Shown one piece after another: positions 34,973 to 44,719 of a stretch of DNA of 64,000 nt. The translations under genes were made by a program, and so were the position numbers. The notes beneath the pieces were generated by a model. The model did no database searches and had not been told where the DNA came from. It saw only the letters and a list, made by a program, of their open reading frames with translations. The DNA comes from Spirogloea muscicola (lineage: Eukaryota > Streptophyta > Zygnematophyceae > Spirogloeales > Spirogloeaceae), in NCBI GenBank assembly GCA_009602725.1, contig WELB01000248.1:72930-136929 (forward strand). The letters are read 5' to 3'. How positions within the stretch are numbered: the first letter of the stretch is position 1; each line of letters starts with the position of its first letter.

Positions 34973-35045
34973 GGGCAATTAGCTCAGTTGGTAGAGTGCC
35001 TCGTTTACACCGAGAGAGTCAGCGGTTCAAATCCGTTATTGCCCA
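34973..35045 (+). tRNA. trnV-UAC: tRNA-Val (UAC), mitochondrial type, in nuclear insert
   Basis: A complete 73-base cloverleaf. Acceptor GGGCAAT (34973-34979) pairs with ATTGCCC (35038-35044). The D arm is GCTC/GAGT, the anticodon loop TTTACAC has anticodon TAC at 35006-35008, and the T arm AGCGG/CCGTT encloses TTCAAAT. The first pair of the anticodon stem is mismatched (C-A). It follows nad3 directly, so it is almost certainly a mitochondrial tRNA gene carried along, probably silent in the nucleus. There is no encoded CCA. Confidence 0.92.
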
Positions 35046-36310
35046 TCAACAAGATTCTCTTTTCGGGCTGGCTGTTCACAGCCATCGTCCCCATTGGGAG
35101 AGCCACTTCTTCGTTCACAGATAGCAAGCGCGACCTTCTTTCACAGCCCTTACCTTACCCCCACTGGGATCGCCACCATTCTTCTTTTCACAGCCCTCGC
35201 CACTTCCATAGCGCGGCCTGCTCGCGAGCGGCTGGGAGAGGCCAGCCCAGAAGAAAGAAGGAACAAATGTCGAAGGGGCCACTTCTCGCCACTGTCATCC
35301 AGCTCCTCCAGTGTAAGGCAATGGCTGTGAGGAAATGGCTCTCCGCGGTGGCTCTCACTACAGGGGCGAGGGCTTTGCATTTGCCAGCCCGGTAACTTTG
35401 ACCAAGTACGAAAGGGCCTGAAAAGAAGAAGTGCGCGCCCATAGAGAAGAGGGGCTGGCAAAGCCAGCTCAAAAAAGAATGGACAATGTCCAAAGCCAAA
35501 GAAAGAGGAGCCGGAAAAATGACTACACTACAAAATACTGTAGAACACAGAGCCGATGCAGAGGGAAGCTCAGTACCCACGAGTGAGCAACATCAGGTCT
35601 GAGTAGCTCGCTGCAGGGGAAGAGGCACCCCGCCGAGACGCAGAGGCGGCGGCCATAGCATGGCCTGCTCGCGTGTGGACGGCGTGGGCAAGGGAGCGGT
35701 GAAGCGACACGGCCAGCTAAATAGCGCTGAAAGACGACAGTAACTGGTGGCTGTGAGAGGCCAGCCCAAAGGAATGGACAAGGCCTGAAGGAGCCGGATG
35801 GCGCCGAAAGCAGGGTACTAAGTGCTGAAAAGAAAAAACAGAACTAAATCAGGACCGTGGAGGATAACCTAGTGATTACCTGGTAGCCCCTACTTAGTAG
35901 TCGGAAAGAAGTGAGCAAAAAGAAACAAGACTAAAACCTTCCTAGAAAGGCGGGGTGGGGGTGGGAGAATGGCGGCCAAGCCTGGGCGGCCGCGCCAGTG
36001 GGACGTGCTGAAGTAGGAGAAGGGCTCGCCCTAAGAAAAAGAGAGAAGGGCTCGCCCATTGAGGATAGAAGAAGTGCCTCTCCCAATGGGGGCAAGGGCT
36101 GTGAGAAGCCAGCCCGAAAAGAATTGACAAGGTTCGAAGGGGCCAAACTACGAGCTAAGCAGCGACTGCGGGGCCTGAAGAGGCTATGGCAGAACGGGGG
36201 AGGATGGACCACTTAGTAGTTACGAGTGAGGAGCCTCACATCCGACAGACTAGCTGCCGGAGGATAGGGGCTGGCAAAGCCAGCCCAGAAAAGAATGGAC
36301 ATTGTCTGCA
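35046..36310. mobile_element. Dense cluster of LINE 3' ends
   Basis: Hairpin units on both strands at about 35062-35110 (+), 35225-35270 (-), 35330-35400 (-), 35445-35490 (-), 35745-35800 (-), 36040-36135 (-) and 36262-36310 (-). A short LINE C-terminus lies at 35570-35660 (-). The 194-base block 36065-36258 repeats 33520-33718 almost base for base. No gene is present. Confidence 0.75.
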
Positions 36311-36770
36311 GGCCTCAAAAGGCCACAACAGTGCCAGGGAAGAAAATTACACACTAAGTGATGCAGATGGATGCTCAGTAACCCCGAGTGATTGAAGTAA
36401 GGCGTGGGCCGGGCGGGCAGCTGGAGCTGAGCGAGCATCTCTTCTGCCCCGGGTCCACCTGCGTGCCGCCGGTGCGGGGGCACGGCCCAGATGGGCCTGG
36501 CCACCGACCAGGCCAGACGGCCGTCAGATTTTTTGATTGAGAATCTTGCTGGCAAATAGTAAGCTGGTGCTACGCGCTTCCTTCTGGAGCGATGTCCATC
36601 GTGCGGTAGCGAAGCTCAAGTCGGCAAAGTGAGTTCCTATGTTGGACGGCAGCCGGGATAGATGATGCGTTGGGAAGGCCATGTCGAAGAGCTTCTGGAG
36701 GCGGCACAAGATATGCTCGTCTGACGACGTGTCGGCTAGAAAGGATATCACGTGTATTTGGAAACAAGCG
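36310..36770. other. Unassigned
   Basis: A minus-strand frame (36524-36778) reads SDEHILCRLQKLFDMAFPTH and may be part of a diverged LINE. Nothing else is recognisable. Confidence 0.3.
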
Positions 36771-37140
36771 AAGGCCAAATGGCCAAGTACAAAGGCATCA
36801 CGTACATAACCTACAGCAGATTGACCCGCTTAATAACCACGGGTCAGTACATAAAGGTTGCTACTCGATGCCCGAATACTAGATGGCAAATGCGAAGCCC
36901 TTCTGCTGCCAACTAGAGCTCGCCCAGCTTTCTGGTGCAAAGCATTAGCCCGAGCACGCTGCAGACAGGCCGAAACTCGTCGTCGCAAGAGCGACAGATA
37001 TGCAAAGGAGAAGCAGCTCTTACACAGAAGTGGGCTTCCAAAGCGGGCAAGGGCTGGGAAAAGGCCAATTTCGTGTATTTGAAACAATCCAAGGCCAATA
37101 TGGCCAAGTACGAAGGCAAAGCACATCAAATGACGTAGCA
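36770..37140 (-). mobile_element. Subfamily-2 LINE tails
   Basis: Contains the subfamily-2 3' UTR mark (GAAGGCCAAATGGCCAAGTA at about 36770-36790), the stop region VLTRGY at about 36830-36850 and upstream CLQRARANALHQKAGRALVG on the minus strand. A second UTR copy lies at 37060-37140. It is broken and 5'-truncated. Confidence 0.7.
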
Positions 37141-37160
37141 GCTAGCATCTAGCAGCTACT

Positions 37161-38376
37161 GGAGCTGCCAGAGGAGTAGGGCAGCAGTAGTGGCAGGCGA
37201 AGAAGTGGCAGGCGAAGGGATGGGGGGAGATAGGGAGGCCGGCAGAGCCCCTGGGGGCCTTTCCAGCGTCCGCTTCTGGAGCTGCTAGAGGAGTGAGGCA
37301 GTGGCAGGAGGAATGGAAGGGGGGGAAAAGAGATAGGAGGGCCGGAAGTGCCGATTGGGGTCTTGCCGACCTGTCCTGCTGGAGCTGCCACATTCCGGAG
37401 TGGGGCCGCAGCAGTGGCAGGAGGGATGGCATGGGGGGGAAGGAGGGCCGGAAGTGCCAATAAGGGCCTTGTCGACCTGGCCTGCGTCTGTTGCAGGAGC
37501 TGCTAGAGGAGTGGAGCAGCAGCAGTGGCAGGAGAAATGGCGGGGATGGAAAGGAGGGCTGGAAGTGCCGATGAGGGCCTTGTCGACCTGTCCTGCGTCT
37601 GCTTCTGGAGCTGCTAGAGGAGTGGGGCAGCAGCAGTGGCAAGAGGGATAAGGGAAGGGGAAAGGAGGCCCAGAAGTGCCGCTGGGGGCCTTGTTGAGCC
37701 GTCCTGCATCTGGAGCTGCTAGAGGAGTGGGAGGCAGCAGCAGTGGCAGGAAGGATGGAGGGGGTGGGAATGAGGGCCAAAAGTGCCGATGGGGGCCTTG
37801 GCGACCAGTCCTGCGTCTGCCTCTGGAGCTGCTAGAGGTGTGGGGAGCAGCAGCCGCAGCAGGAGGGATGGCAGGGGGGGGGAGGAGGGCTGGGGGTGCC
37901 ACGGAGCGGGGGGAGCCGTGCCGACTGGGGCCGTGTTGACCCGTCCTGCGTTCGCGTCTGGAGCTGCAAGAGGAATGGGAGGCAGCATTTGTGGCAGGAG
38001 CAATGGCCGGGGGGGGGGAAGGAGGGCCGGGGGTGCCACGGAGCGAAGAAAGCCGAGCCGATGGGAAGAAGGGCTCGCCCATTGAGGATAGGGGCTGGAA
38101 AAAGCCAGCCCAAAAAAGAATGAACATGGGGGCCTTGTCGACCGGACCTGCGTCCGCTTCTGGAGCTGCTCGAGGAGTGGGAGGCAGCAGCTGTGGCAGG
38201 AGGGATGGCGGGGGAGGGAAGGAGGGGCGGGAGGGCTGGGGCATTGGAGGCTGGGCCGAAGGGGCAGGATCTGCCGCGAATGCCATGGAGCCAAGGGGAG
38301 CCGTGCCGACCAGGGCCTTGTCGACCCGTCCTGCTTCCACTTCTGGGGCTGCTAGACGAGTGGGAGGCAGCAGGAG
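37161..38376. repeat. Purine-rich minisatellite, unit about 102-116 bp
   Basis: About ten units, each starting GAGCTGCTAGAGGAGTGGG or a variant, begin near 37161, 37277, 37383, 37498, 37608, 37710, 37826, 37961, 38162 and 38345. Within a unit a G/A-rich part is followed by GGGCCTTGTCGACC. The array opens long Pro/Ser-rich frames on the minus strand and Gly-rich frames on the plus strand, which I take as repeat artefacts. A LINE 3' unit is inserted in one repeat at about 38062-38125. The array runs into the assembly gap. Confidence 0.9.
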
Positions 38377-38657
38377 NNNNNNNNNNNNNNNNNNNNNNNN
38401 NNNNNNNNNNNNNNNNNNNNNNNNNNNNNNNNNNNNNNNNNNNNNNNNNNNNNNNNNNNNNNNNNNNNNNNNNNNNNNNNNNNNNNNNNNNNNNNNNNNN
38501 NNNNNNNNNNNNNNNNNNNNNNNNNNNNNNNNNNNNNNNNNNNNNNNNNNNNNNNNNNNNNNNNNNNNNNNNNNNNNNNNNNNNNNNNNNNNNNNNNNNN
38601 NNNNNNNNNNNNNNNNNNNNNNNNNNNNNNNNNNNNNNNNNNNNNNNNNNNNNNNNN
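38377..38657. other. Assembly gap (N)
   Basis: 281 undetermined bases between the minisatellite and a near-perfect GC palindrome. Confidence 1.
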
Positions 38658-38721
38658 CGCCCGCCGCTCGCGCCGCTGCCGTCGCCGCCGGCGGCGACGG
38701 CGGCGGCGCGAGCGGCGGGCG
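38658..38721. repeat. Near-perfect 64-bp GC palindrome at gap edge
   Basis: The left arm 38658-38689 and right arm 38690-38721 are reverse complements over 32 bases with a single mismatch and no spacer. It starts at the first base after the gap, so it may be a real cruciform-prone site that stopped sequencing or a fold-back artefact of assembly. Confidence 0.95.
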
Positions 38722-38759
38722 CGGGCGCCCCAATGGTCGGAAGCGGGAGGGCGGAGCGA

Positions 38760-40080
38760 GGAAGGGCAAGGGCTGTGAGAAGCCAGCCCGAAAAGCATTG
38801 ACGAAGTTCCGAAAGGGGACCAAATGAATGAGGGTGCCTAAAGCCACAATGACGGAGGGACCGGAATTAGCTATGTCAGAACGGGTGGACAGGGGCTTGG
38901 AAAAGCCAGCCACAGAAGAAACTTCTCGTGTATTTCAAACAAACGAAGGCCAAATGGCCAAGTACGCAGGCAAGCACATCTTAACTCCACCCTACGGTAG
39001 ATTGACACGCTCAGTAACCACGGGTCAAAACATGAAGGTCGCAAACCGATGCCTGAATACTAGATGGCAGATACGAAGCCCTTCTGCCACCAACTAGAGG
39101 TCGCCCAGCTTTCTGGTGCAAAGCATTAGCCTGAGCACGCTGCAAACAGGCCGAAACTCGTCGTTGAAAGAACAACAGATATGCAGCTGGCAAGCCCATC
39201 TCAGCCGGAAACACATCTGCACGTCGTGTGTAGCCTAGATTGGCTGTGTTTTGAAGGAGAGTAAGGAAACGAGGACCTAAGCAGCCCCAATGGGCGCAGG
39301 CAGGAGCTGATCACATTGGGGGTAATCGGAGTAGTGCTGCAACTTTCTCTATTCAGCACTGCCCACTGCGTGGCCAACGATGTGTGTCGATGCTGGACCT
39401 TTATAGGCCTCCGTAACCACAACGTCGACCAAGGCCCGTGGTCCTCCACCAGGTTGCACGCCCACAATGTCAAGTGTGCGGCGATGATGACGTCCCTGGC
39501 ATCCGTGGTGATGGTCATGATGTTGTTCAGTTCTACGACCGCATGGTACCGGGCATTGCGCATCAAACCCGCCAGGGCATCACGGAGGAGGTTGTGGATG
39601 CCGACCACTTCTGGTCCAGTGGGGCATCGCAGCATGTGAGTGGGGAGCTCGGCACCCTTTGCACGGAAACCGCACTCACGCTGGCGCACCCCAATCAGGC
39701 AATTAGGTGGGAGGCCAAGGAAGAGTTGAAGCAACGTCTGAAAGACCTCGGAGCTGATGCTGAAGGCGCTGGCCACGGCGTGCGAGTTGATCCAGTCTGT
39801 GGCTCCAGGTGTGGCGAGGGAAGTATGTCTTGCCAGGCTCCTTGGACTGTTCTGAATCTCTGGCAGCCTCTTCAAGCTTCTGCGGCACTCAGCATCCACT
39901 GCCATAACCAGTCTTGATTGTGCCCCTCTATCCGAAGCTTGGGCGAGGGCGGAGAATGGCGTGAGTAGGGGTTGTACCCACAAAAGGGTGAACCTGGTCC
40001 AAGAGCACCAAGAGTTGCCTTGCCCCTTTAAGGACATCGGCCAGCCCCGGAGCAAGGGTTTAGGCCCTCTTTTCGGCACC
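38760..40080 (-). mobile_element. Subfamily-2 LINE, longest copy, 5'-truncated
   Basis: The minus strand from about 40080 to 39010 covers the RT C-terminal flank and endonuclease end: GLPPNCLIGVRQRECGFRAK, ELPTHMLRCPTGPEV, LLRDALAGLMRNARYHAVVE, TLWACNLVEDHGPWS, then in shifted frames KVQHRHTSLATQ, ANALHQKAGRPLVGGRRASY and SVCDLHVLTRGY, with the stop near 39010. The 3' UTR with the GGCCATTTGGCC mark follows to about 38930, then a main-family hairpin at 38770-38800. It has several frameshifts. Compared with the main family it is less GC-rich and its nuclease block is quite diverged. Confidence 0.75.
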
Positions 40081-40560
40081 TCTTCTGGTTTTGAATATTC
40101 TTTTCTTTCTTGGCTGGCTCGGCCAGCCCCTCATTTGGCCATTTGGCCTTTCGTTATATTCAAATACACGACATTCTCTAAGGGCGCGCCATTCTCTCTT
40201 GTGGCGGCCTTTCTTTTGTTCATTCTTTTTGGGCCGGCCTCTCACAGCCTTGAAAAAGCGCCACTCGGCCCCTTCGGCGGCCTTTCTTTTGTTCAATCTT
40301 TTTGGGCCGGCCTTTACACAACTTTGGAAAAGAAGAAATGGCTCCCCCAATGGGGGCAAGGGCTGTGAAAAACCAGGCCGAAAAGATTTGAAGGGGCCAA
40401 ATGACGGAGGGGCCTAAAGAAGAAGTGGCCCTCCCAATGGGGGCAAGGGCTGCGAGATCCAGCCCGACCAGCCCGAAAAGAATTGACAAAGGTTCGAAGG
40501 GGTCAAATGACGGAGGGGCCTAAAGCGCTTAGCAGCTACGAAGGGGCCTGAAGATACTAT
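40080..40560. mobile_element. Five LINE hairpin units in about 450 bases
   Basis: Units at about 40110 (+), 40225-40250 (+), 40300-40320 (+), 40340-40395 (-) and 40425-40500 (-), with blocks such as CTTTCTTTTGTTCATTCTTT repeated. This is the clearest case of tails inserted into tails. Confidence 0.75.
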
Positions 40561-40594
40561 GTCAGAACGGGGGGAGGATGGACTACTCAGTACT

Positions 40595-40945
40595 TGTGAG
40601 TGAAGAGCTTCATATCCGACAGACTAGCTGCCGGAAAAGTATCCCCCTGCCGAAAGTCGGAGGCCGCAGCGAGAGCACGGCCAGCACGCAGATGCAAGGC
40701 GTGGGCCATGGACCGCTGAAGGGAGATTGACAATCACATGCGATATACCTGAGCCCACGAGCCAGCGGCGTTGAAGTCAGCCGGCTCACCGCGCCTGCGG
40801 GACACAGCGCGCCGCGCAAGCCTGGCCAGCAGGTCGAGCCACTGGGAACCGAGAGCCCCGTGCACGTCCACGGCCAGGGGAACGAATCGGGTGATCAGCG
40901 TGACTGGCCGCCTTGCTGCGAGCGGCCTAAAGCGCTACGGCGAAA
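40595..40945 (-). mobile_element. 5'-truncated LINE C-terminus
   Basis: Highly similar to 33670-34040: minus-strand SRRRGEPADFNAAGSWAQVY and HLRAGRALAAASDF-type sequence, ending near 40610. The upstream junction at about 40885-40945 breaks inside the VDVHGALG region. Confidence 0.75.
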
Positions 40946-41039
40946 CGGGTTGAGCAACTCAGTAGCTATGAGTGAGGAGTCTCAAAGGAAAAGCGCATTC
41001 CGGCTCCATCGGACCCATGTCAACCGGACCTCAACATTA

Positions 41040-41370
41040 TTCGCCTTTCACAGCCGTTGCCCCCATTGGGAGAGCCACTTTCTTATGAGCGAGCCACTTT
41101 CTCTTCAAAGAAGGAAGTGCTTGCCCATAGAGAAGAGGGCTGGCAAAGCCAGCCCAAAAAGAATGGACAGTGTCAAAAGCCAAAGAAAGAGGTGCCCAAA
41201 AAGGACTAAATCACAAAACACTACACAACAAAGAGGATGCAGAGGGAAGCTCAGTACCCGGGAAGCTCAGTACCTGTCTCAGTCCTTAGCACTCCGACTC
41301 CTTCAGACCTTGTCCATTCTTTTGGGCTGGCCTCTCCCAGCCACCAGTTAATCTGGCCGCGCTTGCTTCC
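41040..41370. mobile_element. LINE 3' units
   Basis: Units at 41040-41080 (+, TTTCACAGCCGTTGCCCCCA), 41130-41165 (-) and 41295-41360 (+, ending CACCAGTTAATCTGGCCGCG). No gene is present. Confidence 0.65.
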
Positions 41371-41990
41371 GTGAGTGAGCAACAGCAGGTCAGAGTAGCT
41401 CGCTGCAGGGAAAGAGGCATTCTGCTGAGACCCAAAGGCGGCGGCCACAGCATGGCCTGCCCGCGTGTGGACGGCGTCGGCAGGGGAGCGTTGAAACCTT
41501 ACCGCCAGGCGCATACGGAAGACTTGGGCGAGCGAACCGGCGGCGTTGAAGCCGGGCATGGCCCCTGGCAGACCCGGCCGCCGGTAAATGGCCTGACGAG
41601 CAAGCCGCTGGAGGAAATCCAGCCAGCGGCTGCCGAATGCCCCGTGTACATCTATCGCCAGGGCCGCGACTTCATCACCATCCGGGTGATCGGCATTGTC
41701 TTCCACACCCATCGGCTTTGTCTTTTCTCTTCTTTCCAGCGGTCCATGGCCCACGCCTTGCATCTGCGCGCTTGCCGTGCACTTGCTGCAGCCTCTGGCT
41801 TTCGTCAGGGGCTTGCTTGCCGGCAGCTAGTCTGTCAGATTTGAGGCTCCTCAACCGTAGCTACTGATTGGTCCATCCTACACCCGTTCTGACGTAGCGC
41901 TTCCAGGCTTCTCCGTCATTTGGCCCCTTCATATCTTTTTCAATTCTATTCGGGCTGGCTTTTCACAAACCTTGCCCCCATTTCCCAATG
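41371..41990. mobile_element. Two LINE C-termini joined in inverted orientation
   Basis: Positions 41385-41725 are minus strand (ALAIDVHGAFGSRWLDFLQR, FNAAGSLAQVFRMRLAVRFQ, SYSDLLLLTHG). At about 41735 the sequence switches to a plus-strand copy of the other variant (CAGCGGTCCATGGCCCACGC onward) ending near 41840, with its 3' UTR and hairpin to about 41990. The switch occurs in the QRS(M/P)A region shared by both, which suggests template switching or inversion during insertion. Confidence 0.75.
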
Positions 41991-41999
41991 CAAGAGCTT

Positions 42000-43010
42000 C
42001 TTCTTTCTTTTTCTCTTCACTTTCTTTGAGAAGAGCTTTTTTAAAGCGGTTGGCTTTATGTTCCACTCATACTACCATATCCAACATGAATTTATCTGCA
42101 AGAGTTGTCACATGTTTGGCCCACCTCGCCAGATGCTGGATGGTTCAAAGTAACAAGAATTTCTATGTTCAAGTTTCGATTCTTTGGAGGCCACTCAAAC
42201 CTCAACGTGCACAGCATGTACAAGGGTTGGACTGAGCAGCTATAAATTCCCTGTCGTACAATCCGAGCATCCATTGCGTCCCGCTGCACACATATGGTCA
42301 GCCTTCCGTCTCTTGTGTGACGCATACATGTAGCAGGCTGAATGCGGTCGTGATGCTGGAGTACAGGCTGAAATTGCATGTGCACAGCTCAGCTGCAAGT
42401 GCTGGAAAGCGATGTAGGTATGCAGTTGGTAAGGAAGCCAGCACCTGCCACTAAAAATGTATATTGATGAGCAAGAAATGTGGTAAGTTACAAGCGCGCA
42501 AGGAAGTTTACACCTGCTGCTTTGCTCTCTCCACTAGAAGCAGTTGCCACACACTGAGTAACTTTCACCTCAATTACCTACATCACGGCACTCGCATACA
42601 CCTGCCACAGGTGTAAGCCCTCTTGAACTAGAGGGCTTAGGTGTAGCGCACAAAAATGTACGTACTAACTGCTTGTATGTAGGACAAAGCATATGCACAC
42701 ACTCTTCATACAGGGAACATCTTTTCTGTCAGGTATGTCACTTGCTATGGAGAAGGCGAATCCTTGCTAATATCAGGTCAGGCGCCCAGCTTCAGCGGCA
42801 TGCTCGTACATGAAGGTTTGCAGTCTCCAGCGCAGGGACAAGTGCCTGCGGTCCCGCCAGAACCGCCAGTGTACTGCTCTACAGCCCCTAGATGAGCAAG
42901 TGGAGTCTATGAGCCTCCCTTACCGGTGTGGAGCCTTCGTAGGGGTCCTGACCATTACTGCAAAGCCTCAGGCGATGTGGCTAGAGAAAGAAACAGCTCT
43001 ACCAATGTAA
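42000..43010. other. Unassigned AT-richer region with one strong hairpin
   Basis: No gene recognised. At 42614-42639 the sequence TAAGCCCTCT / AGAGGGCTTA forms a perfect 10-bp stem with a 6-base loop, flanked by ACACC...GGTGT that could extend pairing. Confidence 0.5.
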
Positions 43011-43014
43011 GGCA

Positions 43015-43830
43015 ATGGCTGTGAGAGGCCAGCCAATTAATCAAGAGGTAAAGAGGGACTTCGTTCACAAGTCCAGGTACACTTGTGCAGCCCCACTGGG
43101 AAGAGTAGAAAGTGATTGCCCATGGACAAGAGGGGCTGGGAATTATAGCCTATCCCCACAGTCGTGGAGACACCCTCTGACTCCTAAACCCCAAAGTTTA
43201 GGAGTTTTTTAAACGGACAGAGGCGAAACAACTATTTCATATTGACAGTAAGGGCTGTGAGAGGCCAGCCCAAAGTAATGGACAAGGTCTTAGAGCCTAG
43301 TATCCTGTTTCTTGCGCCTTCAGCGAAAGGGGGGGGTTTGGGGCTGCAAGTTTTGGGTGAAGGCGTTGACGAAGTTGCTCGCCCATAGTTGACGAGGATA
43401 AAATGTGGGGCGGCGCCGTCAGCCAGGGGAGCTGCAGGGCTTCATTACTGCCGGCTCGCTTGCACAGGTCTTTCGCATGCAGCTCTCCGTCTCTTTCCAG
43501 CGCTCCCTGGCTCACGCAGTCCACACGCAAGCCGGCCGCGCTATGGCTGCTGCTTCTGGGTCGAGTTGGAATGCTTCTTTCCCAGCTGCGAGTTACTCGG
43601 ACTTGCTGCTGCTCACTCGCGGGTACTGAGCTTCCATCTACGGTTGTTTAATGTCTAGCTTATTGATAGTGTAGTGTCTAGCTATGTGGTTTTTCCTTAT
43701 CGGCAAGTTTTTGGCTCTTTGGATCGTGTCCTTTCTTTTGGGCTGGCCTTTCCTAGCCCTTACCCTCTGTGGGAGAAGAAAGGAAGTGCTCGCCCATAGA
43801 AGTGAGTGTGTAGTAAGAGATGGAGGGGCC
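43015..43830 (+). mobile_element. LINE tails and a LINE C-terminus
   Basis: Reverse hairpin units lie at 43015-43045 and 43248-43290. A plus-strand LINE C-terminus runs at 43405-43629: TAGSLAQVFRMQLSVSFQRS, AHAVHTQAGRAMAAASGSS, then SYSDLLLLTRGY and stop. Its 3' UTR extends to the hairpin at about 43740-43765 (GGGCTGGCCTTTCCTAGCCC). Confidence 0.75.
43180..43210 (+). repeat. Stem-loop followed by T tract
   Basis: ACTCCTAAAC (43180-43189) pairs perfectly with 43196-43205 across CCCAAA, and is followed by TTTTT. It has the form of a factor-independent terminator, but no bacterial or plastid gene precedes it, so the role is unknown. Confidence 0.8.
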
Positions 43831-44060
43831 TGTGTGGCCAAGTACAAAGGCAAGCACATTGACCAATGTACATCACCTGCTGCTAAGCTGACCCGCTTAG
43901 TAACCACGAGTCAGCACAGAGGTCGCTAATTAATGCCCAAATATCGGACGGCACGAGACATAGAGAAGAGTGGCTGGCAAAGCCAGCCCATAAAGAAGGA
44001 CAATGTCAAAAGCCAAAGAAAAGAGGTGTCGAGAGGGAGAGCAATTTCAATTTGCCAGCC
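43800..44060 (-). mobile_element. Subfamily-2-like tail and hairpin unit
   Basis: GTGGCCAAGTACAAAGGCAA and GACCCGCTTAGTAACCACGA on the plus strand are the reversed end of a subfamily-2-like element. A reverse hairpin (GGCTGGCAAAGCCAGCCC) follows at 43971-43990. Confidence 0.6.
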
Positions 44061-44107
44061 AGCCCGGGAACCCTCAGCTGGCAGGATCCAATGTCGAAAG
44101 CCCAAAT

Positions 44108-44272
44108 CAGCAAGGTATATCAGACAAAGACATTGGGTCTCACCTTGAGAAGGCCAGGAAGGATGGCCTGCTCAAAGCACACTGGGTACTTGTCACTTGC
44201 ATTGTGCAACGAAGACTCAAAGTGGACAGAGTCACTAGCCAGTGGAGAATCTTGCATGAGTTCCGCAGCTTC
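44108..44272 (-). pseudogene. Antisense fragment of the GT61 gene (exon 2 end plus intron 2 start)
   Basis: These 165 bases are the reverse complement of 1846-2010 with only two or three substitutions and no indels. They include the last 129 bases of GT61 exon 2, the GT donor and 36 bases of intron 2. At the right edge the sequence passes straight into a plus-strand LINE tail (CCGTCAGGGCGATGTC) at a point where both parents share CTTC. The fragment is not translated usefully. Intron sequence shows the template was not a spliced mRNA. Confidence 0.9.
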
Positions 44273-44554
44273 CGTCAGGGCGATGTCTTTCCGCCTGCTA
44301 GCGATTCAGACTTGCATCTATAGGTCTGAAGGAGCCGGAGTGCCAACGACTGAGACAGCAGCAAGCGGACTCTTAGTGACCTCTAGTCAGTAGATGCAAG
44401 TCTGAATAGCTAGCAGGCGGAAAGACGTCGCCCTGACGGAAGCCGGAGGCCGCCCAGTCCTTAGCACTCCGGCTCCTTCAGACCTTGTCCATACCTTTGG
44501 GCTGGCCTCTCCCAGCCACCAGTTTAACAATAAAAAACACTAAAACAAACAGAC

Positions 44555-44599
<45 letters not shown>
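44270..44599 (+). mobile_element. LINE tails ending in a 44-base poly(A)
   Basis: A LINE C-terminal scrap (44270-44330) is followed by an inverted copy of the same scrap (44390-44455), then a forward 3' unit (CTCCTTCAGACCTTGTCC, GGGCTGGCCTCTCCCAGCC) and AACAATAAAAAACAC before an uninterrupted A run at 44556-44599. Confidence 0.7.
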
Positions 44600-44600
<1 letters not shown>

Positions 44601-44719
44601 CAGCTATACTAAGGTGCCTAAGGAAACGAGTGGCACTAGTACGCACGGGTGAGCACAAACAGTATAAGAAGCAGTGGGACTTCCTGACGGTCCTGACGTC
44701 CTCTCCATCTCCCTCCAGC

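Noticed and set aside
37285-38913. 542-codon Pro/Ser-rich open frame on the minus strand
   Set aside because: It is generated by the minisatellite, runs through the N gap, and its repeated wording follows the DNA repeat unit. No start signal or domain is seen.
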